The translations under genes and the position numbers were made by a program. From Streptococcus didelphis DSM 15616 (GTDB lineage: Bacteria; Bacillota; Bacilli; Lactobacillales; Streptococcaceae), in contig NZ_KB904196.1 in assembly GCF_000380005.1 (NCBI RefSeq), positions 62,001-126,000 of the forward strand: a stretch of DNA of 64,000 nt, given 5' to 3'. Positions 51,749-59,476 of this stretch are shown here, in pieces (within the stretch, counting starts at the first letter, position 1; each line of letters opens with the position of its first letter). Under the pieces are notes generated by a model that made no database searches, was not told where the DNA came from, and saw only the letters and a list, made by a program, of their open reading frames with translations.

Positions 51749-52777
51749 ATGAAAATTGTTGTGTTAGCTGGTGGATTAAGTGATGAGAGGGATGTTTCTT
51801 TATCCTCAGGTGCAAAAATTGCTAATGCCTTAATGGCAAAGGGTCACCAGGTGCTTTTGATGGATCTTTACCTTGGTATTTCTGATGCTAGTGATTTTGA
51901 CAGCGCTTATAGCAAGTATGGTCAAAATACCTATCATTATGATATTCCAGACTTGACTCCCGACTTAAAGGAACTGATTATTAAAAATAAGGGACGAGAA
52001 TCAGAGATTGGTATAAATGTAGTGCCTATTTGCCAGACTTCTGATTTGGTTTTTCTAGCTTTACATGGCGGCATTGGAGAAAATGGGAAACTACAAGCTT
52101 TTTTTGATTTGCATTATATCAAATATACAGGATCTGATTATAAAAGTAGTCTATTAGCTATGGATAAAATAGTATCTAAAACGCTTATGGCAAGCAATCA
52201 TATCGTAACACCTAAGTGGACTGTCTGTGATAGTGTAAGCCAAAATAGGTTATCAGCACCAGCTGTTGTTAAACCTAATGATAATGGCTCAAGTATCGGG
52301 GTTAAAATTGCTGAAAAAGAGACTGATTTAAAAGAAGCCATCCAAGAAGCTAGACTTTACTCAGAAAGTATTTTAATTGAGGAAAAAATTGAAGGTCGGG
52401 AATTCTCAGTCGGGATATTAAACAGGAGTGCCCTACCTGTTATCGAGCTGATTCCAAAGCAGGGCTTTTATGATTATCAAAATAAATACCAGGTTGGAGC
52501 AACTGAAGAAATAACACCGGCAGTAATTGATGATAAGCTAAAAGATTCCTTGCAAGAACTAGCTTTAGATGTTTTTAAACTCTTGCAATTATCTGTCTAT
52601 GCCCGGATAGATTTTATAGTAGATGCTAATAATCGGATTTACTGTATAGAGGCCAATTCCTTACCAGGAATGACTCCTACAAGTCTCTTGCCTCAAGAGG
52701 CACTAGCTAATGGGATTAGTTATGAGAACCTCTGTCAACAAATAGTGGATTTATCTCTTAAAAAGTATAAAGGCTAA
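51749..52777 (+). CDS. D-alanine--D-alanine ligase family protein (paralogue)
   Basis: The 342-residue protein has the ATP-grasp ligase architecture: N-terminal VVLAGGLSDERDVSLSSG, ATP-binding PAVVKPNDNGSSIGV, EEKIEGREFSVGI, the omega-loop FYDYQNKY with the Lys-Tyr pair of D-Ala-D-Ala enzymes, and the metal site IEANSLPGMTPTSL. An AAGGAG at 51737 supports the ATG at 51749; the upstream frame extension runs through the repeat. The usual streptococcal ddl lies elsewhere, next to recR and murF in related genomes, so this is probably a second, acquired ligase. Its product dipeptide is unknown. Confidence 0.8.
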   Translation: MKIVVLAGGLSDERDVSLSSGAKIANALMAKGHQVLLMDLYLGISDASDFDSAYSKYGQNTYHYDIPDLTPDLKELIIKNKGRESEIGINVVPICQTSDLVFLALHGGIGENGKLQAFFDLHYIKYTGSDYKSSLLAMDKIVSKTLMASNHIVTPKWTVCDSVSQNRLSAPAVVKPNDNGSSIGVKIAEKETDLKEAIQEARLYSESILIEEKIEGREFSVGILNRSALPVIELIPKQGFYDYQNKYQVGATEEITPAVIDDKLKDSLQELALDVFKLLQLSVYARIDFIVDANNRIYCIEANSLPGMTPTSLLPQEALANGISYENLCQQIVDLSLKKYKG

Positions 52778-53208
52778 AGCTAGCTTAGAAATTCCCTCTT
52801 AATATTGGCTCCAGATAGAAAATAATGATGCACTTATTAATAATAGAAAAGGTAGATAAATTTGTCTACTTTTTTTAGTTTTAAAAAAAATTCTTTTTAT
52901 TTTTCGGATAATTGTATGAAGGGAGTAAACTCTTTTCTTAGGTTAAAAATTTTGAAAAATACTAACAAAAATCTTCATCCATAAATTGTCGCACTAATTA
53001 GAAAGGGGTTTTGGTCTTGAGGAGAGTTCGTCTTTTGATTAATAAAAGTAAAAATATTCACCAAAGCATTCATTTTAGCGTATTTTTTATATAATAATTA
53101 ACTTAATTGAAAAAATATCATAAAAATACAAAAAAGTTTCTCTTTACACGAGCAAAGTTAAGGAAAAAGGGTTACAATTTAATAAGAAAAATATTAGGAG
53201 ATGTGACA
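52778..53208. other. 431-base gene-free stretch before the broken esxA
   Basis: Apart from the terminator above, the region is very AT-rich. It has no coding frame. A likely -10 TACAAT at about 53174 with a weak -35 would start the esxA message. No attachment site or repeat was recognised. Confidence 0.5.
52852..52876 (+). terminator. Terminator after the Ddl-like gene
   Basis: GTAGATA (52852-52858) pairs with TGTCTAC (52863-52869, one G-U pair), followed by seven T. Confidence 0.8.
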
Positions 53209-53497
53209 ATGTCACAAATTAAACCTACACCAGAAGAACTTCGCACGCCAGCTCATAAATACACATCAGGTTCACAATAAATTACAGATGTTCTTAATCT
53301 TTTGACACAAGAACAAGCCGTAATTGATGAAAATTGGGATGGGTCCGCATTGATAGTTTTGGTGACAATTTAATGAATTGTCACCAAAAATCCAACAGTT
53401 TGCACAATTGTTAGAAGATATTAACCAACAGTTACTAAAAGTTGCAGATGTTGTTGAACAAACAGATGCAGATATCGCTTCTCAAATTAGCGGATAA
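53209..53497 (+). pseudogene. esxA: esxA-like WXG100 secreted protein, three inactivating lesions
   Basis: The frame starts at ATG 53209 with TAGGAG ahead. It reads MSQIKPTPEELRTPAHKYTS and reaches a stop at codon 24 (TAA, 53278-53280). Downstream, LTQEQAVIDENWDGSA contains the WXG-type turn (Trp-Asp-Gly). Single T deletions near 53350 and 53370 break the frame twice. With both restored the product would be 96 residues ending DADIASQISG, the normal EsxA length. EsxA is the small helical-hairpin substrate and hallmark of the T7SSb secretion system. Confidence 0.9.
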
Positions 53498-53516
53498 GGC
53501 TAGACCAACTACTGTA

Positions 53517-53556
53517 ATTAACACTTAGGAAGGCTTCTGCCTTCCTAAGTGTTAAT
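53517..53556 (+). terminator. Perfect 17-bp inverted repeat after esxA
   Basis: ATTAACACTTAGGAAGG (53517-53533) pairs perfectly with CCTTCCTAAGTGTTAAT (53540-53556) around a six-base loop. It lacks a long T tract. The place between esxA and esaA fits partial termination giving high esxA expression, or RNA stabilisation. Confidence 0.7.
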
Positions 53557-53580
53557 AGGAAATGAATTTTAGGGAAGAAA

Positions 53581-54345
53581 ATGAAGGTGAAAAATAGTTT
53601 TAAAGTAGTAGGATATATCATTGCAGTTGGTCTATTGTTAGCTGGGGTTCTTGGGTTAAATTTAGCTATACAATCACATAATGAAAAAGATTAGCTCAAC
53701 CAATCTCACCGTCAGTCAAAACTTAATATTACGCTTGTTAATGAGGATCAACCCATTACTGAGGGTAATAAGGTTTATAATTGGGGTTCAAGTTACCTCA
53801 AATCAATTGAAAAAGACAATAGCCAAAATTGGTCAGTTGTTAGTAGAGGAACTGCAGAAAATGGTCTCAAAAAAGGTGATTATCAATTAATGGTTATCAT
53901 TCCAAATGACTTTTCTAAAAAAGTTCTAGATGTTAATAATAGCAGTGCAGATCCATCAGTTGTTTCTTATAAGGTTAACACTGCAGGAAATCTTGAATTG
54001 GAAAAAGAAGCCAGTAAAAAAAGGAAAAGATATTGTTGCTGGTTTAAACAGTCAGCTTGTTGATATGTACATGGCTAGTATCTTAAGTAACCTTTATACA
54101 GCACAACAAAATGTTCAATCAATGGTCGATGTTCAATCAGGTAATATTTCCAATTTTCAAAAAAGTTTATTAACGCCAGCAGTTAAATTTCAAGATATTT
54201 TCCCAGCCTTAGTTTCCTCATCAGATAATTCTCTGACAGCAAACGAAGCCTTAAAACAATCTCTGGATAAATATAGTGACTTATATGATGGTTTACTAAA
54301 AGAACAAAGCAATTATGGAAAGAGCTTAGCTGATTTACTTAAGCA
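53581..54345 (+). pseudogene. esaA: esaA N-terminal fragment (T7SSb membrane component), broken
   Basis: From ATG 53581 the N-terminus MKVKNSFKVVGYIIAVGLLL, a membrane helix, is typical of EsaA, a YhgE/Pip-related protein that forms the outer arrow of T7SSb. A stop TAG at codon 38 (53692-53694) and one extra A in a seven-A run at about 54014-54023 break the frame. Homology continues through PNDFSKKVLDVNN, NSQLVDMYMASILSNLY and LTANEALKQSLDKYSD to about 54345. There a deletion joins it to an unrelated LXG-associated gene. About 750 C-terminal residues of a normal EsaA are missing. Confidence 0.85.
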
Positions 54346-54573
54346 AGAGCAGAAGATAAGATTTCTTATAATGAGTTTACAGCTACTTTAATGGGAATGG
54401 GAGATGTTCGAGAAGAAGTTGCTAAATTCTTAAGTCAAATGGAAGCGCAGCAAAAACTTTTAATCTCTACCATGTTAGCCATTTATGGAGATAGGTTAGA
54501 ATCTCTTGCACGTGAGTCTCGTCACCTTCAAGAGGAGTTAGAAAAGAAAGGAGGGAAAGATGGTAAAAGTTAA
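54345..54573 (+). pseudogene. LXG-toxin-associated small protein, 5' end lost in a deletion
   Basis: In the frame of ATG 54391 the sequence is open from about 54345 (RAEDKISYNEFTATLMGMGD). It continues through MEAQQKLLISTMLAIYGDRLESLARESRHL and a Lys-rich end, in parts. The helical, charged character and the four-base-scale overlap with the next gene (54560) resemble the small helical partners encoded ahead of LXG toxins, which act as export chaperones. The upstream start is missing because the frame runs into the esaA fragment. An internal ATG at 54391 lacks a good ribosome site. Confidence 0.55.
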
Positions 54574-55054
54574 TACAGGAACAATGGGAACTCAAGCATC
54601 TACGGTTACCAGTCGCGTTTCAGCATTGAATAATGCCATAAGTCAGTTATCAGCTTTTGCGGGAGAAGGTAGCTTGCAAGGAGCAGCCTATGAAAATGCC
54701 AAAATCTATGCTACAGGTGTTTTGACACTACTGTTACAGAGTATGATTCTATATTCAGAGAGTGTTAGTGAGGGAACAATAGAACTACAAAGTCTTTATG
54801 CGTCAATTTGTGGTGGTGAGGATTTGGACTCAGATGATCTGGAGACTAAAATTACTAATGATAATAATTCATTACGAGCTGCAGAGAAGCTCTTAGATGC
54901 TTTAAACCATGATGAAGGAGCGAGTAAGGGATTAAAAAGTGCCCAAGCAGGGAACATCAGCTCCTTAAGAAGATGTATTAAATCTAATCAAAAGAAATTA
55001 GAACCATCAGATATTTCAAAAATTATCATATTTACATATTTAGTAGTCTTGTAA
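54560..55054 (+). pseudogene. LXG polymorphic toxin, N-terminal domain only
   Basis: The frame starts MVKVNTGTMGTQASTVTSRV with AAAGGAGG before it. It shows the LXG domain pattern: coiled N-terminal helices, YENAKIYATGVLTLLLQSMILYSE and DSDDLETKITNDNNSLRAAEKLLDAL, in parts. The reading frame ends after 164 residues in sequence unlike LXG proteins (SDISKIIIFTYLVVL). Full-length LXG toxins have about 400-600 residues with a C-terminal toxic domain, which is absent here. The fragment would be at most an export domain without activity. Confidence 0.75.
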
Positions 55055-55093
55055 TTGAAATAATATCTTTTTATCATTTATGCAAAATAAAAA

Positions 55094-55643
55094 ATGAAAG
55101 AGTTCTATCTTATTATTACAAATATGTAGGCTCTTTAATGTTTCTATTTGCCTTAGAAGTGACCATTTGGTTCATCTTGGGATCTTCAATGGTTTTAGGG
55201 GAAAATTTATCTTTTCTCATTTTTCCCCTATTTTAATAATAATATTTACGGAAAGATATTTGACATTTAAACAACGCATAACACAATCTCTCTCTGGAGA
55301 AAAACCATATCATAATTCATTAGCAACATTAATTGATAAATTCGTCATTTTTTCTAAGAAATATGGAGGATTAGTTGTACTTATACTAATAGTTTTTCGT
55401 TTTTTCTTTCCAATTGATAAATCTAATGATATTGTACGTACCGTAGGTATGTTTGTCTATATGCTTGGGGCTCTGTTTTTGATATATGTTACAACATCCC
55501 TATTATTTGATATTATTAAAGGTTATTATCTCAAAAAATATCTTGAAGATTATCGACAAATTTCTGGTTATTCTATTGAGTGGTATGGTAAGACAGCGAA
55601 AATCTACAAAGAAAGTTTGAAAAAGGATGTATCTGAAAAATAA
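55094..55643 (+). pseudogene. Membrane protein gene with frameshifts, possible immunity protein
   Basis: From ATG 55094 the reading MKEFYLIITNM hits TAG (55127-55129). With one base restored it continues as GSLMFLFALEVTIWFILGS and, after a second slip near 55220, joins the open frame to 55643 (FTERYLTFKQRITQSLSGEK, KYGGLVVLILIVFRFFF). The sum is about 180 residues with four hydrophobic helices. The place directly after an LXG toxin gene suggests a membrane immunity protein. The uninterrupted part alone (from 55167) has a poor N-terminus. Confidence 0.55.
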
Positions 55644-55645
55644 AG

Positions 55646-55867
55646 GTGAGCATCTATTACGGTATATTTATTAGTTTGAGAGGTTTAGGTATAGTAAAGA
55701 TCCTTCTTGTTTTCTCGTTCTACTTATGGCTAATAGTGGTATTTGAAAGATATAAGGGTGGTTTGGAAACTAGCGAGATCTCTCAAAGGGACTATATGGT
55801 GTTTTTAAGTCCTAATCTAGCAGATGTCGTTTTAACCTGTGTATTAGGCAAAAATAGTCTATTTTAA
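55646..55867 (+). CDS. Short membrane-protein reading frame, probably a fragment
   Basis: A GTG-started frame of 73 residues has one strong hydrophobic helix (IVKILLVFSFYLWLIVVF). It follows the previous pseudogene by two bases, with only AAAGG immediately ahead of the GTG. No family was recognised. It could be the remains of another immunity-type membrane protein in the decayed T7SS locus, or a chance frame. Confidence 0.35.
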   Translation: MSIYYGIFISLRGLGIVKILLVFSFYLWLIVVFERYKGGLETSEISQRDYMVFLSPNLADVVLTCVLGKNSLF

Positions 55868-56043
55868 AATAATCTTCTGTTAGGAAGGTTTTTTGCTTGT
55901 GGCTAATTTGAAAATATGACATCTAAAAAAGGACAGTTAGACGTAAAAAGCATATACTTAAGGTATCAGAAAATCTAATGCATTATAAATAGGCTACAAT
56001 TAGAGAATTTATCTTTTAATTTCAGGTTTTTAAAGGAGAGAAA

Positions 56044-56553
56044 ATGAAAGTAACACAATTAAGTAGTGATACCTTGGATCGGGCTCAAGAGCGCTTTTTG
56101 GAATGTCTTAAGGAAATGTCTTTGGCAGAAATAAATACTATGCCTGAGCCTTTGATAAAGTCTGTTACGTGGTTGGTTTGGCATTCGGCACGTGTTTTAG
56201 ATTATCAAATAAGTCCTTTAATGGAGACAGAGCAAGTTTATTTTAGCCAGGGTTGGAAGGAAAAATTTGATCTAGATTTGCCAGATGATACTAAGGATTG
56301 GAAGCACAGCCCTGAGGAAGCAGCAAAGGTTGTGGTTGAGGATAAAAATCTCCTAATAGCTTACCTTGAAACCTGTATGGACTTAGCAAAAGGCTACTTA
56401 GCTACTTTAGATGAAACGAGTATGGATGAAATTGTTGACAGGAGTTGGACACCAGCTGTAACACGTCAGGTAAGGCTTGTTTCTACAATTGATGATGTGG
56501 TTATGCATTCTGGACAAGCTGTTTACACGCGCCGATTGGTACTTGGAAAATGA
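56044..56553 (+). CDS. DinB-like superfamily protein
   Basis: The 169-residue protein has the four-helix DinB/DUF664 pattern with metal-type histidines in VWHSARVLDYQISP and VVMHSGQAVYTRR. Related proteins are mycothiol- or bacillithiol-dependent transferases, or have unknown roles; streptococci usually lack these thiols. AAAGGAGAGAAA precedes the ATG. It lies between the decayed T7SS region and the citrate locus and has its own hairpin downstream. Confidence 0.8.
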   Translation: MKVTQLSSDTLDRAQERFLECLKEMSLAEINTMPEPLIKSVTWLVWHSARVLDYQISPLMETEQVYFSQGWKEKFDLDLPDDTKDWKHSPEEAAKVVVEDKNLLIAYLETCMDLAKGYLATLDETSMDEIVDRSWTPAVTRQVRLVSTIDDVVMHSGQAVYTRRLVLGK

Positions 56554-56588
56554 GCTGTAAACACTAAACATAACTTTTATAATAAGAC

Positions 56589-56646
56589 AAAAATCCCTGT
56601 TGAAACCTTTAGCAATTGCTTTTAAGGCTTAACAAGGATTTTTTTA
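56589..56646. terminator. Hairpin between the DinB-like gene and citC
   Basis: AAAAATCCCTGTTGAA (from 56589) pairs with TTAACAAGGATTTTT (56628-56643) with mismatches and a long interior. A-rich and T-rich flanks allow use by both converging genes. Confidence 0.6.
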
Positions 56647-56652
56647 GAAAGA

Positions 56653-57699
56653 TTAATAATGAATAACATTATCTTGGCTTTGGATATGGTTAATAATATC
56701 TTTAGCAGCTTCTGATGTCAAAAAATCATAAGTGCTTTGAGGAACTAAGTCTTGAATAGCTTCTAGGTTCCCTTCTTTAATATACTGACGCACAGTAGAA
56801 GCACTAATAAGCTTTCCCTTATGGTGCTTTCTTGGAATAATAAGACATTCAATGCCATGTTCAGGTAAGTACTCTGCCAAAACAGCATTGTAGTGGTTGG
56901 TGACTAGACTATTAGGTTCATCTCCCAAATAACGGCGACTAATTTGCAAAGTCTTAGCAATTTGGCTGAAAATATTAGCGTCAAGTTGAGCTTGGCTTAG
57001 GATAACACTTTCCTCATCCTCTTGGAAATAACTAGGAAAACTAGCTTGACCAATTAAATAAGGACCTGTTTCATGATAAATAAGATTATCTAAATGAGCA
57101 GTAGCCTTTTTGATAAGCTCTTTTCTAACAGAAAATGGTATTAAACTACTATCTTCACTAACCATGAAAAGATGAAGGAGCTCATTTTCAGCAGCAGCTT
57201 TTTCCACCAAATAAAGATGACCCAAAGTAAAGGGATTAGCATTCATGACAATAGCAGCACTCTTTGTAGGATTTAGGCCTTCTTTTTGTAGATTTTTGAG
57301 GTAATGGGCAAAGCCAGATTTACGATTTTCCATGAAAGTGACCAGTTGAGGAATCTCAGCAATGGGATAAAAGCCTAGATCTTTGAAGAATTTACTCGTA
57401 TCTGGCTTGGTGTAGACAAAAAGATGACTGTTACCACGTTCAAATTGAACAGTTATTAGGTGCGTAATCAGCGTATTGAGAAGTGCTTCACCACTATAGC
57501 GTTTACAAATAGCAAAACAACGTAAGCTATTGGTAAATAAGCTACCAGTTGCAATAAGGTTTCCATCATCTTCAAAAATGCCACAAGTATAATCTAAATT
57601 TCGGTCTCGTTTAATACCGGCATCTTCCAATAATTGAGTTACTTTAGCTTGGTTAAGCTTATCTGAAGGGAAAATTTTAGAAACTGTAACATCTGTCAT
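56653..57699 (-). CDS. citC: [Citrate (pro-3S)-lyase] ligase
   Basis: The 348-residue enzyme acetylates the prosthetic group of the citrate lyase acyl carrier protein with acetate and ATP, activating the enzyme. It has an N-terminal GNAT-like half (about 1-130) and a nucleotidyltransferase half with NANPFTLGHLYLV and ISASTVRQYI. It ends the minus-strand arm of the citrate locus, 74 bases after citG. In Enterococcus citC belongs to the other arm, so the arrangement here differs. Confidence 0.95.
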   Translation of the reverse strand: MTDVTVSKIFPSDKLNQAKVTQLLEDAGIKRDRNLDYTCGIFEDDGNLIATGSLFTNSLRCFAICKRYSGEALLNTLITHLITVQFERGNSHLFVYTKPDTSKFFKDLGFYPIAEIPQLVTFMENRKSGFAHYLKNLQKEGLNPTKSAAIVMNANPFTLGHLYLVEKAAAENELLHLFMVSEDSSLIPFSVRKELIKKATAHLDNLIYHETGPYLIGQASFPSYFQEDEESVILSQAQLDANIFSQIAKTLQISRRYLGDEPNSLVTNHYNAVLAEYLPEHGIECLIIPRKHHKGKLISASTVRQYIKEGNLEAIQDLVPQSTYDFLTSEAAKDIINHIQSQDNVIHY

Positions 57700-57773
57700 A
57701 AGAGCTTCCTTTCTTAGGTAAAAAGTAAAAGGCTAGTTAGAAAAAACAAGCTAGCATTAAGCTTACTTGCCCC

Positions 57774-58661
57774 TTAGATAAGTTTTTCTAAAAAGGCAAA
57801 GTAAAGAGATAGAGCTAAGAGATCTGCAGAGCCACCAGGGCTGAGGTGCTTACTTACAAGCTTATCATTATAATCACTTAGCGCCTTTTCCAACCCCTGT
57901 CCTGCAAGTTCTTGCTCCATAAGAAGTCTGCTATCTGCTTGTACTTTTTTAAGAGCAGATATTCCCCCGCGGTGTATCAGATTGGAATCTTCCACAAAAG
58001 TCATTAAATAAAGTAGTAATTCTAGTTGGAGAGAGTGTTTATCAGGATTAGTTTTAGCTTTTTTTCTTAGAAATGGCAGAGCTTTTTTAGTTAGACTAGG
58101 ATAGCCTGCACTTGCTTCTCCACGGGGTCCTTTTATCCCATAATTTAAGTAGAGTTTTTCACCATAGCTTAATTCTGTTTTGCTCTGCAGATTCCCTAAA
58201 TCCCTTTCAATCAGCTGACTGGTCATAGGGATGATAGCTTGACAGACAGCTTGGCTATCTTCTGCCGAAAAAATCCCTCGCTCCAAGATAACTGGATGCT
58301 GGGCAAGGTAAGTGCCTGTTGCTCCTAATAAGAGGGCTAGGGAAAAATTAATTCCTTTGTGGGTATTTATCCCTTGAGTAGCCTTAAACATTGCTTTTTC
58401 AGCTCTGAGGCCTTCTTTACGTAGTAAGTCAAAAATAGTTGTGGGATCCTTTAAATAATGCTCAAAACCTATCTGAATATAGGCTTTTAAATAGGGTTCT
58501 AATGCAGTAATAGAATCTAAAAAGCTGGTTATGGTCATATCATCATGGGCGCCATTATTGGCACAATCAACAAGTCCTGGTTTTGGAGTTAGGGTCACCT
58601 CATAAGTTAAGGCCTTGCTGGCACAATTACTGAAATATGTTAATTTAGAGAGATTCTCCAT
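57774..58661 (-). CDS. citG: Triphosphoribosyl-dephospho-CoA synthase
   Basis: The 295-residue enzyme makes the precursor of the citrate lyase prosthetic group from ATP and dephospho-CoA. The family signature LTPKPGLVDCANNGAHDDM is near the N-terminus. The start at 58661 is preferred since GGAAG lies six bases ahead. That overlaps the end of the GntR gene by 17 bases and couples the two. A longer frame to 58694 has no ribosome site. Confidence 0.94.
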   Translation of the reverse strand: MENLSKLTYFSNCASKALTYEVTLTPKPGLVDCANNGAHDDMTITSFLDSITALEPYLKAYIQIGFEHYLKDPTTIFDLLRKEGLRAEKAMFKATQGINTHKGINFSLALLLGATGTYLAQHPVILERGIFSAEDSQAVCQAIIPMTSQLIERDLGNLQSKTELSYGEKLYLNYGIKGPRGEASAGYPSLTKKALPFLRKKAKTNPDKHSLQLELLLYLMTFVEDSNLIHRGGISALKKVQADSRLLMEQELAGQGLEKALSDYNDKLVSKHLSPGGSADLLALSLYFAFLEKLI

Positions 58662-59346
58662 TTTTAGCTTCCATTTCTTGGATAATAAAGTCAAGTGAGT
58701 TATTTAAATGTTCATGTGTGATGAGGGTAACTTGCTGGTAGTCTTTATTTTGCATGCCACGATAGATTAGCCAATGCTCATCAAGAGCCTTGCGACGTCT
58801 TTTATCTGATGAAATTGAAATCCTACGAAAATAAAGTAAATAGGCTTGTAACTCAGAGACAATTTCCTTTAAACGTAACATTTTGCTATTTTTATAAATC
58901 AAGTTATTAAAGGCATTAAAATTGTCAAGAACTAAGTCAAAGGCATTATTAGCTAAATAGCCTTCACAGGTTTCTAAAAGATCTTTCATTTCCTGGAAAT
59001 CTTCAGAAGACATTTGATTCATTGCTGTGGTTGAAGCGAGGGTATCTAATGCCTTTCTAATTTCAAAGATTTCATGGGCATCCGCCAGGCTGACACCTTT
59101 AACAATAATACCTTTGTTGGGAATGTGTTCAACTAACTTTTCCTCCTCCAAAACACTAAGGGCATAGCGAATGGGAGTTCTACTAATATTGAGTTCATTA
59201 GAGAATTCTTTTTCATTGATTCTTGTTCCAGCAGGGATTTCACGTAAAATAATGGTCTTTTTAAGAGCCTGATAGAGTGCTTGTTTTAAAGGAATGCTTT
59301 TAGACAGTTCTAAATTGTTTTTAACAGCAACTATAGTAGGGTTCAT
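58645..59346 (-). CDS. citO: GntR/FadR-family regulator of citrate genes (CitO/CitI-like)
   Basis: The 233-residue regulator has a GntR winged helix (INEKEFSNELNISRTPIRYALSVL, in parts) and a C-terminal FCD ligand domain (HEIFEIRKALDTLAS and later acid-rich helices). In Enterococcus and other lactic bacteria this type of protein activates the citrate operons when citrate is bound. It lies between citH and citG, coupled to citG. Its likely sites are in the region 60881-61219. Confidence 0.88.
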   Translation of the reverse strand: MNPTIVAVKNNLELSKSIPLKQALYQALKKTIILREIPAGTRINEKEFSNELNISRTPIRYALSVLEEEKLVEHIPNKGIIVKGVSLADAHEIFEIRKALDTLASTTAMNQMSSEDFQEMKDLLETCEGYLANNAFDLVLDNFNAFNNLIYKNSKMLRLKEIVSELQAYLLYFRRISISSDKRRRKALDEHWLIYRGMQNKDYQQVTLITHEHLNNSLDFIIQEMEAKNGESL

Positions 59347-59427
59347 GATATCTCCTTTTTGTAATTATGACTATTATAACCAATTCAGCCAGAAAAACCT
59401 AATCTCTTTAAAAGAAGATAATAAATA

Positions 59428-59461
59428 AAAAGGTTATGCTAGCTGATGAACATAACCTTTT
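59428..59461 (-). terminator. Hairpin between citH and citO
   Basis: AAAAGGTTATG (59428-59438) pairs perfectly with CATAACCTTTT (59451-59461) around a 12-base loop. On the minus strand it follows the citH stop by about 15 bases and could reduce read-through into citO. Confidence 0.75.
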
Positions 59462-59476
59462 CTGGATAAGAGTCCC

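Noticed and set aside
52778..53208. Attachment site or integron-like element before esxA
   Set aside because: Only AT-rich sequence and a terminator were found; no repeat with other parts of the window.
53930..54391. Intact 153-residue protein in the T7SS region
   Set aside because: It is the part of the esaA pseudogene lying after the frameshift, with a run-on end past the deletion junction.
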